Shown piece by piece: positions 1 to 10,007 of a stretch of 64,000 nt of DNA. Each line of letters begins with the position of its first letter. Position 1 is the stretch's first letter. The translations under genes and the position numbers were made by a program. Location of the stretch: positions 124,001-188,000 of the forward strand of contig NZ_JAINZP010000008.1 in assembly GCF_020166435.1 (NCBI RefSeq), given 5' to 3'. Under the pieces are notes generated by a model. It was given only the letters and a program-made list of their open reading frames with translations. It ran no database searches and had not been told where the DNA came from. This DNA comes from Pectobacterium versatile (GTDB lineage Bacteria; Pseudomonadota; Gammaproteobacteria; Enterobacterales; Enterobacteriaceae).

Positions 1-401
1 TCACCAGTTAGCCCTTCCGTTAATGCTCCAACCACGCCGGTTCCGCTGGCACAAAACAGGACGATTAACGCGGTAAAATTCTGAGTGTAGACATCCTGCG
101 GCAAACGATGCTCCTGTGCAGGCAACACGCGGTTTAATCCTTTCTGAATCATCGTACCAGCCCACTGCACACCGGATTCCATGCGTAGCAGTTCGCCTAA
201 CGCCACACCAATCACGATAGCCAGCGCCACCGCAGGCAACTGCTGGACTTTCACAACCAGCGTCACCCCCATTGCAATCGACACCATCGCAAATGCAGGC
301 GGAAGGCCATCTTGCAAACGCTGAGGGATAAAACGACGCAAAGCGATACCAAGACCACTACCAATCAAGATAGCGGCACCATTAATCAACGGACCAATCA
401 T
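1..401 (-). CDS. DUF554 family membrane protein (YqgA-like), 3' end cut by the window edge
   Basis: The minus strand reads an open frame from an ATG at 401 to the window edge, so the C-terminal part is missing. The visible 133 residues begin MIGPLINGAAILIGSGLG and contain long hydrophobic glycine- and alanine-rich segments, with the phrase ALAIVIGVALGELLRME. This is typical of DUF554 proteins such as E. coli YqgA, predicted inner-membrane proteins of unknown function. An AGGAAGATAT ribosome-binding stretch lies just upstream of the start. No neighbour in the window shares its direction closely enough to suggest an operon. The family assignment is from memory of the sequence pattern; the function is unknown. 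Confidence 0.75.
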   Translation of the reverse strand, partial: MIGPLINGAAILIGSGLGIALRRFIPQRLQDGLPPAFAMVSIAMGVTLVVKVQQLPAVALAIVIGVALGELLRMESGVQWAGTMIQKGLNRVLPAQEHRLPQDVYTQNFTALIVLFCASGTGVVGALTEGLTG

Positions 402-637
402 ATATCTTCCTAAACAGGGCTACACGCGCTTCCCTGTGGCAATGACTCCATCCCTGCTCGATAGGATTAGAAAACAGTTCCTGACGGGTTATATAGTCCA
501 TAGAGAGGGGCAACAACCTAATATACCGCAAAGTCTTAACGAGTAGGGAATGATGATGGGTTTTATCTCACCTACACGACACGTGCGATATATAATTTAA
601 AATGAATTTATTCGAGGAAGGAAATCTACTGCCGAAG
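402..637. other. Intergenic stretch upstream of the DUF554 gene
   Basis: There is no plausible gene here. It should hold the promoter of the DUF554 gene (minus strand). I cannot assign promoter boxes with confidence. Confidence 0.4.
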
Positions 638-752
638 TGGTGGGTCGTGCAGGATGACTCGGCCTTTGGCCTCGCCCCTTCGGGGTCAACGCTAACGCGT
701 TGCTGTCTCGCTTCGCTCGGCTCGAACCTGCGACCAATTGATTAAAAGTCAA
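638..752 (-). pseudogene. Broken tRNA-Lys copy interrupted by a 66-bp insert
   Basis: Positions 638-655 and 722-752 match the 3' half of the two intact tRNA-Lys genes at 819 and 946: CCA end, acceptor strand, T arm, variable loop and anticodon region with TTT. The match stops after the anticodon stem, so the D arm and 5' acceptor strand are absent. The T loop is split by a 66-bp GC-rich insert (656-721) containing short inverted repeats such as GCCCCTTCGGGG and AACGCTAACGCGTT. The piece cannot fold into a tRNA. It may be a decayed member of the tandem tRNA-Lys array or a scar left by an element that used the tRNA end as a target. Confidence 0.8.
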
Positions 753-818
753 GATACTTGCTATGTGAATAACGAGAGGAATAGCGATTGTATAATGTTG
801 AATTGAATTTCTAGGAGA

Positions 819-894
819 TGGTGGGTCGTGCAGGATTCGAACCTGCGACCAATTGATTAAAAGTCAACTGCTCTACCGACTGAGCTAACGACCC
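819..894 (-). tRNA. tRNA-Lys (anticodon TTT)
   Basis: A 76-nt gene read on the minus strand, beginning GGGTCGTTAGCTCAG and ending in encoded CCA. The anticodon loop contains CTTTTAA, giving anticodon UUU for lysine AAA/AAG codons. T-loop GTTCGAATC and D-loop sequences are canonical. It matches the E. coli lysT-type sequence and occupies the same place next to the tol-pal operon. It is separated by 51 bp from the second identical gene, so the two are probably cotranscribed. Confidence 0.97.
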
Positions 895-945
895 GCAATG
901 CGGAACTACTTTGATGTTTAATGCTGTTACAACTGCCTTTGAAAT

Positions 946-1021
946 TGGTGGGTCGTGCAGGATTCGAACCTGCGACCAATTGATTAAAAGTCAACTGCTC
1001 TACCGACTGAGCTAACGACCC
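946..1021 (-). tRNA. tRNA-Lys (anticodon TTT), second copy
   Basis: A 76-nt minus-strand gene identical to the copy at 819-894, with encoded CCA and UUU anticodon. In E. coli this position, downstream of cpoB, carries a longer Lys/Val tRNA array; here only lysine copies are visible. It lies 175 bp downstream of cpoB on the same strand. Confidence 0.97.
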
Positions 1022-1146
1022 AATTTCATGCTGCTTTAGCGTTTCGCTGTTTGCCTTGGCAACGGCGGCACATATTACTGATTTAAATTTTCAGCGCAAC
1101 CTATTTTCTTAAAAAATTGTTTGATTGCTTACTCTTAAGACGTTAA

Positions 1147-1183
1147 GGCACAAAAATCGCTCATGATGCGCAATTTTTGTGCC
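1147..1183 (-). terminator. Hairpin after cpoB, probable end of the tol-pal operon
   Basis: An 11-bp perfect inverted repeat (GGCACAAAAAT with ATTTTTGTGCC) lies 14 bp beyond the cpoB stop codon. There is no long U tract after the stem, so termination may be partial or Rho-assisted. Confidence 0.55.
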
Positions 1184-1196
1184 AATTAAGACGGGG

Positions 1197-1973
1197 TTAC
1201 GATGCAGATAAACGTTTTTGTGCCTGCTTTGCACTTTCCGTATTGGGGTACATTTTTACAACTTGCTGGTAAACAGCCTTGGCTTTATCAACCTGACCTT
1301 TTTCCTGCATGATCACCCCAACCTTCAGCAACGCCTCGGAACTTTTTGGTGACTTGGGATAATTTTTAACTACATTGGCGAAATAGTACGCCGCATCGTC
1401 CTTTTTCCCCTTGTTATAATTCAACTGACCAAGCCAATAGTTAGCATTAGGTTGATACGTTGAATCTGGGTACTTTTTGACGAATGCCTGAAATGCGCTG
1501 ATAGCCTGATCGTACTGTTTTTTCTCCAGCACGAGCGCGACTGCGGCATTGTAATCCGTATTCGCATCACCCGTACTGGCTGGTGCCGCCGTATTGGCAG
1601 CACCAGTATCAGTACCCGCCGCAGCGGCAGGTGCACCGTCTGTCGTCGGTGTAGAAGATGATTGCGAACTTAATCCATCAATCTGCTGATAGATCTGTTT
1701 CTGTCGTTCAACAACCTGATTCAACTGATACTGACTTTCCTGAATCTGCCCACGGAGGCTGTCAATATCACGCTGATTATCAGAGAGCTGCTGTTGAAGT
1801 TGGGTTAAAAGCTGACTGTGAGCGTTAGAAATACGCTCCAATTGAGTGACACGGTCTTCGACCGAGCCTGAGCCGACATTACTGATTGGCGCTTGGGCAG
1901 TAGCGGCCCAAGGGACCGCTACGCCAACCAGTAACGACAGACCCAACAGGTGACATCTGAAGTTACTGCTCAT
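1197..1973 (-). CDS. cpoB: Cell division coordinator CpoB (YbgF), periplasmic TPR protein
   Basis: CpoB links outer-membrane constriction by Tol-Pal with septal peptidoglycan synthesis (PBP1B-LpoB) in the periplasm. The 258-residue protein has a signal peptide (hydrophobic residues 9-24, cleavage predicted near ATA-QA). A trimerising coiled coil follows at about 38-95 (VTQLERISNAHSQLLTQLQQ). Next come an Ala/Thr/Gly-rich linker (about 108-138) and TPR repeats at 140-255 (PNANYWLGQLNYNKGKKDDA). Its length and near-identical N-terminus match E. coli. It is the last gene of ybgC-tolQRAB-pal-cpoB, starting 9 bp after the pal stop codon, and is followed by a hairpin. Confidence 0.97.
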   Translation of the reverse strand: MSSNFRCHLLGLSLLVGVAVPWAATAQAPISNVGSGSVEDRVTQLERISNAHSQLLTQLQQQLSDNQRDIDSLRGQIQESQYQLNQVVERQKQIYQQIDGLSSQSSSTPTTDGAPAAAAGTDTGAANTAAPASTGDANTDYNAAVALVLEKKQYDQAISAFQAFVKKYPDSTYQPNANYWLGQLNYNKGKKDDAAYYFANVVKNYPKSPKSSEALLKVGVIMQEKGQVDKAKAVYQQVVKMYPNTESAKQAQKRLSAS

Positions 1974-1982
1974 GCGATTCTC

Positions 1983-2492
1983 TTAATATACCAGAACGGC
2001 ACGACGGTTTTTGGCATAAGCCGCTTCGTCATGACCGAGAACAGCTGGTTTCTCTTTACCGTAAGAAACGATAGAGATCTGATCGGAAGAAACACCTTTA
2101 CCTTGCAGGTACATTTGTACCGCGTTGGCACGACGCTCACCCAGAGCGATGTTGTATTCTGGCGTACCACGTTCGTCCGCGTGACCTTCGATAGTCACTT
2201 TGTAAGACGGGTTGCTACGCAGGAATGCAGCGTGTGCGTCCAGCATCTGAGCGAATTCAGAGCTCACATCGTATTTGTCCAGACCGAAGTAAACGATGTT
2301 GTTGCGCTGTAATTCTTGCATCTGCAAACGAGCTTGCTCAGAAGAAGACGTGTTGCCACCGTCCATCATACCGTTGTTACCAGCACCCATGGAAGATTGG
2401 TCATTGTCCGCATTCTTGTTAGAGCTACAAGCGGCCACTGCCAGTACCGGCAGAGCCAACATCAGGCCTTTCAGCACTTTATTGAATTGCAT
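1983..2492 (-). CDS. pal: Peptidoglycan-associated outer-membrane lipoprotein Pal
   Basis: Pal anchors the outer membrane to peptidoglycan and is the outer-membrane partner of TolB. The 169-residue precursor has a lipobox LAVAAC, with the lipidated cysteine at residue 22. Serine follows it, which favours sorting to the outer membrane. A Ser/Asn/Gly-rich linker follows, then an OmpA-like domain (about 65-169) with the meso-diaminopimelate-binding signature [13 protein letters not shown] and ALGERRA. It sits between tolB and cpoB on the same strand. Lipidation would need Lnt, which is encoded at the other end of this window. Confidence 0.98.
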   Translation of the reverse strand: MQFNKVLKGLMLALPVLAVAACSSNKNADNDQSSMGAGNNGMMDGGNTSSSEQARLQMQELQRNNIVYFGLDKYDVSSEFAQMLDAHAAFLRSNPSYKVTIEGHADERGTPEYNIALGERRANAVQMYLQGKGVSSDQISIVSYGKEKPAVLGHDEAAYAKNRRAVLVY

Positions 2493-2532
2493 TTCTTATG
2501 TCCTTTGACGAGTTTATTGTACATATCTGTAC

Positions 2533-3825
2533 TTATAGATACGGCGACCAGGCAGGGAATTTAACCTGTCCATCAGTAGCCGGAAGACGCGCTTTGAAAC
2601 GCCCATCTGTCGAAACCAACTGTAGCACTGAACCCAGCCCTTGTTTGGAACTGTAGATCACCATCGTGCCATTCGGTGCGATACTTGGCGTTTCGTCCAG
2701 GAACGTGTCCGTCAATACTTGTACGGCACCCGTTACCAGATCCAGTTTGGAAATATGCTGAGCTCCACCATTAGAACTCACCGTTACCAAAAATTTCCCG
2801 TCGGCGCTCACGTCGGAATCCTGATTCTGAGAACCTTCCCAGGTCAGACGTTGTGGCGCACCGCCGTTAGCATTCACTTTATAAACCTGCGGACGACCAG
2901 CCTGGTCTGAAGTATAGGCTAAGGTCTGGCTGTCTGGGAACCAGGTTGGTTCCGTGTTGTTGCTGCGACCATCGGTCACCTGGCTGATTTGCCCGGATCC
3001 CAGATTCATCACATACAGATTCAAGCTACCGCTCTTAGACAGTGCGAACGCTAACTTGCTGCCATCAGGAGAGAAAGAAGGCGCACCGTTGTGACGCGGG
3101 AAGGAAGCAACCTGACGGATTGCACCATTTGCCAGCGTCTGAATAACCAACGCAGAACGGCCACTTTCAAACGTTACATAGGCGAGCTTGCTGCCGTCTG
3201 CGGACCAAGCAGGAGACATCAGAGGCTGTGGTGAGCGGTGAACCACAAATTGGTTGTAGCCGTCATAATCCGCAACGCGCAGTTCATAAGGGAACTGACC
3301 ACCATTGGTCTGAACAACGTAAGCGATACGGGTACGGAACGCACCTTTAATACCACTCAGTTTTTCAAACACTTCGTCACTGGCGGTGTGTGCAGCATAG
3401 CGCAACCACTGTTTTGTGACTTTAAACTGGTTCTGCGCCAATACGCTGCCTGGGTTACCGGAGGTATCAACAAGCTGGTAAGAAACCAGATAGCTGCCAT
3501 CGGCACTCGGCTGAACCTGACCAACCACAACCGCATCGATGCCCAACGCCGTCCATGCAGCAGGCGTCACTTCAGATGCCGTTGCAGGTTGTTGAGGCAT
3601 ACGGTTTGCGTCGATCGGGTTGAATTTGCCACTGTTACGCAAGTCAGCACCGACGATGCCGCCGACGTCTTCAGGCGCAGCGCCCGGACCTGCCCATTTG
3701 AACGGAACCACGCCGATAGGACGTGCAGAGTCTACCCCTTGGGTAATCTCTATACGTACTTCCGCGTGAACAACCGCAGTCCACAGCATTAAAAAGCTTA
3801 ATGCAACTTTCAGTACTTGCTTCAT
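2533..3825 (-). CDS. tolB: Tol-Pal system periplasmic protein TolB
   Basis: TolB is the periplasmic beta-propeller of the Tol-Pal machine. It binds Pal and receives the proton-motive signal from TolA. The 430-residue precursor has a signal peptide cleaved after VVHA (residue 21). The released EVRIEITQG end is the TolA-binding peptide of the family. An alpha/beta domain (about 22-160) precedes repeated propeller blades marked by [30 protein letters not shown] and [15 protein letters not shown]. It lies 138 bp downstream of tolA, a gap large enough for a separate promoter, and 40 bp upstream of pal. Confidence 0.98.
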   Translation of the reverse strand: MKQVLKVALSFLMLWTAVVHAEVRIEITQGVDSARPIGVVPFKWAGPGAAPEDVGGIVGADLRNSGKFNPIDANRMPQQPATASEVTPAAWTALGIDAVVVGQVQPSADGSYLVSYQLVDTSGNPGSVLAQNQFKVTKQWLRYAAHTASDEVFEKLSGIKGAFRTRIAYVVQTNGGQFPYELRVADYDGYNQFVVHRSPQPLMSPAWSADGSKLAYVTFESGRSALVIQTLANGAIRQVASFPRHNGAPSFSPDGSKLAFALSKSGSLNLYVMNLGSGQISQVTDGRSNNTEPTWFPDSQTLAYTSDQAGRPQVYKVNANGGAPQRLTWEGSQNQDSDVSADGKFLVTVSSNGGAQHISKLDLVTGAVQVLTDTFLDETPSIAPNGTMVIYSSKQGLGSVLQLVSTDGRFKARLPATDGQVKFPAWSPYL

Positions 3826-3963
3826 CTCATCTCCCTTATCCAGACGCGAAGTCTGCGATAAATTAGCAGAATTTTAACAAAAACAAACCAATGTCAACAA
3901 AACAACATAACCTGGTTTATTTACCATCGTAATAATCTTAAATCTATTGGGTAAACAGCCCGG

Positions 3964-5139
3964 TTACTGCGGTTTGAAGTCTATCGGCGCATTTTTGAAA
4001 GCCTCATAAACCTCTGAACTTGGTGGCTTCGGCATTCTGGCCTGTTTGGCCGCAGCAATTGCCGCCTGGCATAACGCTGGATCGCCGCCTTCAGCAGTGA
4101 CGTCAATCAGCAAACCATCTGGCGCCAGCTTAATCCGTAACGTACAGGTACGCCCTTTATAGAGCTGCCAGTCATAAAACTTGCTCTGAATGGCTGAGCG
4201 CACCTGACTACCATAGCTATCAAGCGCTGCACCTGATGCACCGCTCTTCTTATTGTTACCTGTGCCCGCAGGCGCACCGCCGCCAGACTTCGGCGCATTT
4301 TTCGATGAAGCCAGCCCGCCCAGCAAATCATCAACGGCACTTTCCTGCTTAGCCGCTTCTGCTGCCGCTTTCTTTTTATCATCAGCGGCTTTCTTAGCTG
4401 CTGCGGCTGCTTCTGCTTTCTTCGCTGCTTCAGCGTCGGCTTTTTGCTTAGCCGCCTCGGCTGCTGCTTTTTGTTTAGCTTGTTCAGCCTCTGCGGCTGC
4501 CTTTGCAGCTTCTGCTTTAGCGGTTTCTGCTGCCTTCTGCTTAGCGGCTTCAGCGGCTTTTTCTTTAGCCTCTTCTTCCGCCTGCTTCTTAGCAGCAGCG
4601 GCTGCAGCGGCCTGTTTCTTCGCTTCGTCTTCCGCTTTCTTTTTAGCGTCTGCCGCCGCTTTCGCCTGCTGTTCAGCTTCAGCCTTCGCTTTTGCTGCTG
4701 CAGCTTCGGCTTGCTTCTGCTGTTCTTTTGCCTGCTGAGCCGCCGCTTCAGACTGCTTACGCTGTTCAGCCTGTTCCTGAGCCTGCTTTTTCGCCTCTTC
4801 CTGCGCTTGCAGACGCTCTTTTTCCAACTCTTTCAGCCGCTGCTGTTCAGCCGCTTGCTTCTGCTGGAGCTCTTCGGCCTGCCGCTCAGCCTGCTTTTGA
4901 CGCAGCTGTTCAGAACGTTTCGCATCAGTCTGCTGCTGCTGTTGACGGTTATACTGCTCCACCACTGCACTCGGATCGACCATTACGGCATCAATTGACG
5001 AGCCTCCGCCGCCACCGCTGGCATCCATCGTTTGCGTCGACGAACTCCAAAGCAGCAAAGCAATCAGTATGATGTGCAAAACAGCCGAGATGATCACGGC
5101 ACGTTTCAGCTTATCGTTTTGTTGGTTTGCCTTTAACAC
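3964..5139 (-). CDS. tolA: Cell envelope protein TolA
   Basis: TolA is the inner-membrane protein that reaches across the periplasm from TolQR to Pal/TolB. It is also used by group A colicins and filamentous phages in related bacteria. The 391-residue protein has one transmembrane helix (about 14-34). A very long Ala/Lys/Glu/Gln-rich helical domain spans about 65-265, with repeated AEAAKQKA-type units. A Gly/Ser linker leads to the C-terminal domain (about 300-391), which has two cysteines (RTCTLRI and PALCQAA) expected to form the domain III disulfide. The low-complexity domain produces long artefactual open frames on the opposite strand. Confidence 0.97.
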   Translation of the reverse strand: MLKANQQNDKLKRAVIISAVLHIILIALLLWSSSTQTMDASGGGGGSSIDAVMVDPSAVVEQYNRQQQQQTDAKRSEQLRQKQAERQAEELQQKQAAEQQRLKELEKERLQAQEEAKKQAQEQAEQRKQSEAAAQQAKEQQKQAEAAAAKAKAEAEQQAKAAADAKKKAEDEAKKQAAAAAAAKKQAEEEAKEKAAEAAKQKAAETAKAEAAKAAAEAEQAKQKAAAEAAKQKADAEAAKKAEAAAAAKKAADDKKKAAAEAAKQESAVDDLLGGLASSKNAPKSGGGAPAGTGNNKKSGASGAALDSYGSQVRSAIQSKFYDWQLYKGRTCTLRIKLAPDGLLIDVTAEGGDPALCQAAIAAAKQARMPKPPSSEVYEAFKNAPIDFKPQ

Positions 5140-5203
5140 AAGCGATTCCCAAAAACAGTGTTGCCAGAAATAGGCTTAACGATCATTACCGTAATACGCT
5201 CAT

Positions 5204-5629
5204 TCAAATCGGTTGCGTCATCAAACCAACGGATTTTACGCCAGCCTGATGCAACAAATTCAACGCTTTAATGATCTCATCATAAGGAACATCCTTCGCG
5301 CCACCAATTAAAAAGACCGTCTTTGGATTGGCTAACAGTCGTGATTGCGCTTCAGCAACCACCTGTTCTGCTGGGAGTTGCTCCATACGGTTTTGTTCAA
5401 CAACCAGGCTATATTGCCCTATGCCTGAAACCTCTACGATCACGGGCGGATTATCATTGCTGGAGACCGTTTTTGAGTCGGTCGCATCAGGTAAATCCAC
5501 CTCAACGCTCTGCGTAATAATCGGGGCTGTCGCCATAAAAATCAGCAACAGCACCAACAGCACGTCCAGTAACGGAACAATGTTGATCTCGGATTTCAGC
5601 TCACGACGGCCTCTACGTACTCGTGCCAT
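5204..5629 (-). CDS. tolR: Tol-Pal system protein TolR (ExbD family)
   Basis: TolR is the ExbD-like partner of TolQ in the proton-driven motor that energises TolA. The 141-residue protein has a short cytosolic N-terminus rich in arginine. Its single membrane helix (about 17-37) carries the essential aspartate (NIVPLLDVLLVLLLIFM, D22), and a periplasmic domain follows. Length and sequence match E. coli TolR (142 residues). It starts 12 bp after the tolQ stop codon, in the operon order tolQ-tolR-tolA. Confidence 0.98.
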   Translation of the reverse strand: MARVRRGRRELKSEINIVPLLDVLLVLLLIFMATAPIITQSVEVDLPDATDSKTVSSNDNPPVIVEVSGIGQYSLVVEQNRMEQLPAEQVVAEAQSRLLANPKTVFLIGGAKDVPYDEIIKALNLLHQAGVKSVGLMTQPI

Positions 5630-5641
5630 GCTCCCCCCTGA

Positions 5642-6729
<1,088 letters not shown>

Positions 6730-6816
6730 TCTACATCCCAGTAATGCATTAAACCTCGCTACTATACGCAAGAGAAATGAGGTTTGGAATGGATTGTGAC
6801 AATGGAAAGAAAATAA

Positions 6817-6840
6817 TTATGGGCTGCAAGCAACCCATAA
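6817..6840 (-). terminator. Hairpin after ybgE, possible cyd operon terminator
   Basis: A 7-bp inverted repeat (TTATGGG with CCCATAA) lies about 22 bp beyond the ybgE stop. On the minus strand it is followed by TTATTTTC, a modest U-rich run. Confidence 0.5.
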
Positions 6841-6862
6841 CTAAATGGAATAGGAGGCTATT

Positions 6863-7156
6863 TTAGCCGAAGAAATAGTACAATCCTGCGCACAGGATCA
6901 CAAAGGCGAGAAGTGGTGCGAAAAACGCGCGCCAGAGCAGACGGTGTGGACGAAAACCAACGCCATGAACAACACCAGCGCAAACGGCCCAAATCAACAG
7001 CAGCCCCTGCCAAACCGCGAGTTCACTGGTCCGTGCCGCAAAGCGCGTCGGATCCCAGAATACACAGCCAGCCAGCAGCAACGCCATGATAAGGGAAAGA
7101 GCCCTTAACGGGCTCTTATCCATCAGGCGATAGAGTTTATCGACCAGATCTCTCAT
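6863..7156 (-). CDS. ybgE: Cytochrome bd operon membrane protein YbgE
   Basis: A 97-residue inner-membrane protein always found after cydX in enterobacteria, with no settled function. About three hydrophobic segments are visible, at roughly 18-35, 46-66 and 76-95. The motif VCAGVVHGVGFRP matches the YbgE/Cyd operon family. The ATG overlaps the cydX stop codon in an ATGA arrangement (4-bp overlap), so the two are translationally coupled. Length equals E. coli YbgE. Confidence 0.93.
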   Translation of the reverse strand: MRDLVDKLYRLMDKSPLRALSLIMALLLAGCVFWDPTRFAARTSELAVWQGLLLIWAVCAGVVHGVGFRPHRLLWRAFFAPLLAFVILCAGLYYFFG

Positions 7157-7269
7157 TGCTTATCTTCTTCAGCCGCTTTGCTTGCCTCACTCTGCTCAAT
7201 AGCCAGGGCCGTGATGATCCCCAGTGAGCAAGCAAGAAGCGTTCCGAGTATCCAGGCAAAATACCACAT
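7153..7269 (-). CDS. cydX: Cytochrome bd-I small subunit CydX (YbgT)
   Basis: A 38-codon gene between cydB and ybgE. It encodes MWYFAWILGTLLACSLGI followed by ITALAIEQSEASKAAEEDKQ. CydX is the single-helix accessory subunit that stabilises the haem groups of cytochrome bd-I. The sequence is almost the same as E. coli CydX (37 residues), including the N-terminal MWYFAWILG membrane helix. It starts 16 bp after cydB, with a GGAGCTTAATTT ribosome-binding stretch upstream, and overlaps ybgE by 4 bp. Confidence 0.96.
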   Translation of the reverse strand: MWYFAWILGTLLACSLGIITALAIEQSEASKAAEEDKQ

Positions 7270-7285
7270 AAATTAAGCTCCTTAC

Positions 7286-8425
7286 TTAGTACATAGAGTG
7301 AGTGTTTTGCTCAATCTGCTCTTTGGTAATGCGACCGAACATCTTGTAGTAACACCATGCGGTATAAGACAGCACGATAGGAACGAAAATCATCGCAACC
7401 ACTGTCATGACTTTCAGCGTCAGCAGGCTTGATGTTGCATCCCATACCGTCAAGCTGACGTTAGGCACAGTCACTGACGGCATGATGAACGGGAACATAG
7501 CGATCCCTGCGGTCAGAATCACACACGCGATAGTCAGAGAGGAGAACAGGAATGCCCATGCTCCTTTCTCTGCGCGCGCCATAAGGGTAGTCAGCACTGG
7601 CAGTGCTACGCCCAGAACAGGGATAGCCCACAATACCGGATGGTTATTGAAGTTGATCAGCCAGGCACCCGCTTGATGAACGACTTCTTTACGCAACGGG
7701 TTAGACTCAGCCGCGGTGTTAATCGCAGACGTCACCACATAACCATCAATACCGTAAACGACCCATACGCCAGCCAGAGCAAACGTCACCATCATCACCA
7801 GCGCGGAAATCTGCGCAGCGGATTTGGAACGCACGTGCAGGTCGCCCGTGGTCCGCATCATCAGGTAGGTTGCACCCTGAGTCAGGATCATCGTCAGACT
7901 GACGACACCAGCCAACAAGCCAAATGGGTTCAGCAGTTGGAAGAAGTTTCCGGTGTAGTACAGACGCAGGTATTCATCGACGTGGAATGGTACGCCCTGC
8001 AGCAGGTTGCCAAATGCCACACCAATCACCACCGGTGGGACAAAACTACCGATGAAGATGCCCCAGTCCCACATGCCACGCCAGCGCGGATCTTCGATTT
8101 TTGAACGGTAGTCGAAGCCGACAGGACGGAAGAACAGTGAGGCCAGCACCAGAATCATGGCAATGTAGAAACCAGAGAACGCGGCGGCATAAACCATCGG
8201 CCAGGCAGCAAACAGCGCACCACCGGCGGTGATCAGCCAGACCTGGTTACCGTCCCAGTGCGGCGCAATGCTGTTAATCATGACGCGACGCTCGGTATCG
8301 CCACGTCCCATCAGACGCACCAGAATGCCCACGCCCATGTCAAAACCATCAGTGATAGCGAAGCCAATCAGCAAAATACCGATCAACAGCCACCAGATAA
8401 AACGTAAGACTTCATATTCAAACAT
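7286..8425 (-). CDS. cydB: Cytochrome bd-I ubiquinol oxidase subunit II
   Basis: CydB is the second large membrane subunit of the high-affinity terminal oxidase that reduces oxygen to water with ubiquinol. The 379-residue protein, the same length as in E. coli, begins MFEYEVLRFIWWLLIGILLI. It has about eight or nine hydrophobic helices, with family motifs such as GFAITDGFDMGVG and HWDGNQVWLITAGGALFAAW. It lies 13 bp after cydA in the operon cydA-cydB-cydX-ybgE. Confidence 0.98.
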   Translation of the reverse strand: MFEYEVLRFIWWLLIGILLIGFAITDGFDMGVGILVRLMGRGDTERRVMINSIAPHWDGNQVWLITAGGALFAAWPMVYAAAFSGFYIAMILVLASLFFRPVGFDYRSKIEDPRWRGMWDWGIFIGSFVPPVVIGVAFGNLLQGVPFHVDEYLRLYYTGNFFQLLNPFGLLAGVVSLTMILTQGATYLMMRTTGDLHVRSKSAAQISALVMMVTFALAGVWVVYGIDGYVVTSAINTAAESNPLRKEVVHQAGAWLINFNNHPVLWAIPVLGVALPVLTTLMARAEKGAWAFLFSSLTIACVILTAGIAMFPFIMPSVTVPNVSLTVWDATSSLLTLKVMTVVAMIFVPIVLSYTAWCYYKMFGRITKEQIEQNTHSMY

Positions 8426-8438
8426 AGTGGACTCCTGT

Positions 8439-10007
8439 TTACCGTGCTTCCTGCGCAGCCGCTATAGGTTGTTCAAAATGGTAGCGCCCTGTTCTCAGGC
8501 TACTTGGCCCCAGACGTGCGAATTTGAACATCAGATACATTTCTGCAACCAGGAAGAGCGTATACAGACCACAGATCAGCCCCATGGAGAACAGAATATC
8601 CCCTGCAGTCAGTGATGACGTCGCAACGGCTGTCGGCAGAATCTCACCGATAGCCCAAGGCTGACGGCCGTATTCAGCCACAAACCAGCCGGCTTCGATA
8701 GCAATCCACGGCAGCGGAATACCGTACAACGCCGTACGGAGCAGCCAACGTTTTTGACCAATTTTGTTGCGCAGAACGGTCCAGAAAGACAGGCCGATGA
8801 TCAACAGCATGAGAATGCCGCAGCCCACCATGATACGGAAAGAGAAATACAGCGGCGCAACACGTGGGATAGAATCTTTAACCGCCTGTTGAATCTGCGT
8901 TTCTGTCGCATCAGAGACTTTCGGCGTATAGCGTTTCAGCAACAGGCCATAGCCCAGATCTTGCTTAGACTTTTCGAACGCTTCTTTTACCGCCGGGTCG
9001 GTATTGCCCGCGCGTAATTCTTCCAGCAATTGGTAAGCCTTCATACCATTGCGAATACGCACTTCATGCATCACTAGCAGTTCTTTCAGACCCGTCACTT
9101 CTTTGTCAGTAGAACGCGTGGCAATGAGCCCCAGAGCATAAGGGATCTTGATGGCATAGTTATTTTCCATCGTATCCTGGTTCGGGATACCGATCAGCGT
9201 AAAGGATGCTGGAGCAGGCTGTGTCTCCCATTCAGCTTCAATCGCTGCCAGTTTGGTTTTCTGTACGTCGCCCATTTCATAACCAGATTCATCACCCAGT
9301 ACAATAACGGACAGGACAGAAGCCATACCGAAACTTGCTGCGATAGCGAATGAACGCTTGGCAAACGCAATGTCACGGCCTTTCAGCAGATAGTAAGAAC
9401 TGACACCCAGAATGAACATCGCACCTGTACAGTAACCTGCCGCTACCGTGTGAACGAATTTCACCTGAGCAACGGGGTTCAGTACCAGATCGGCGAAGCT
9501 CACCATTTCCATACGCATGGTTTCGAAGTTGAAATCCGATGCGATGGGGTTCTGCATCCAGCCATTGGCAACCAGAATCCACAGTGCAGAGAAGTTAGAG
9601 CCCAGCGCAACCAGCCAGGTAACGGCCATATGCTGCACTTTTCCTAAACGGTCCCAGCCGAAGAAGAACAAGCCAACAAAGGTCGATTCCAGGAAGAATG
9701 CCATCAGGCCTTCAATCGCTAGCGGCGCGCCGAAAATATCCCCGACGTAGTGAGAGAAATATGACCAGTTGGTCCCGAATTGAAACTCCATGGTCAATCC
9801 GGTAGCGACCCCCAGAGCGAAGTTAATTGCAAATAACTTGCCCCAGAACTTGGTCATATCTTTATAGATTTGTTTGCCGGACAGCACATATACCGTTTCC
9901 ATAATCGCCAGCAAAAACGCCATCCCCAGCGTTAATGGTACGAATAGAAAATGGTACATTGCAGTTAAGGCAAACTGTAAACGTGACAGTTCGACTACAT
10001 CAAACAT
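8439..10007 (-). CDS. cydA: Cytochrome bd-I ubiquinol oxidase subunit I
   Basis: CydA carries the three haems (b558, b595, d) and the quinol site. The 522-residue protein shows the haem ligand His19 in [15 protein letters not shown]. The Q-loop quinol residues lie in [11 protein letters not shown], and many membrane helices follow. [13 protein letters not shown] motif near residue 445 is also characteristic. The first gene of the cyd operon, it is preceded by a 721-bp non-coding region that should hold its oxygen-responsive promoters. In E. coli cydAB is controlled by ArcA and FNR; I could not pin down those sites here. Confidence 0.98.
   Translation of the reverse strand: MFDVVELSRLQFALTAMYHFLFVPLTLGMAFLLAIMETVYVLSGKQIYKDMTKFWGKLFAINFALGVATGLTMEFQFGTNWSYFSHYVGDIFGAPLAIEGLMAFFLESTFVGLFFFGWDRLGKVQHMAVTWLVALGSNFSALWILVANGWMQNPIASDFNFETMRMEMVSFADLVLNPVAQVKFVHTVAAGYCTGAMFILGVSSYYLLKGRDIAFAKRSFAIAASFGMASVLSVIVLGDESGYEMGDVQKTKLAAIEAEWETQPAPASFTLIGIPNQDTMENNYAIKIPYALGLIATRSTDKEVTGLKELLVMHEVRIRNGMKAYQLLEELRAGNTDPAVKEAFEKSKQDLGYGLLLKRYTPKVSDATETQIQQAVKDSIPRVAPLYFSFRIMVGCGILMLLIIGLSFWTVLRNKIGQKRWLLRTALYGIPLPWIAIEAGWFVAEYGRQPWAIGEILPTAVATSSLTAGDILFSMGLICGLYTLFLVAEMYLMFKFARLGPSSLRTGRYHFEQPIAAAQEAR

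Noticed and set aside
4253-5072. Several long plus-strand open frames of 126-184 residues
   Set aside because: They are shadows of the Ala/Lys/Glu-rich domain of tolA on the minus strand; compositions are runs of Ala/Ser/Phe/Cys or Leu/Phe with no family resemblance.
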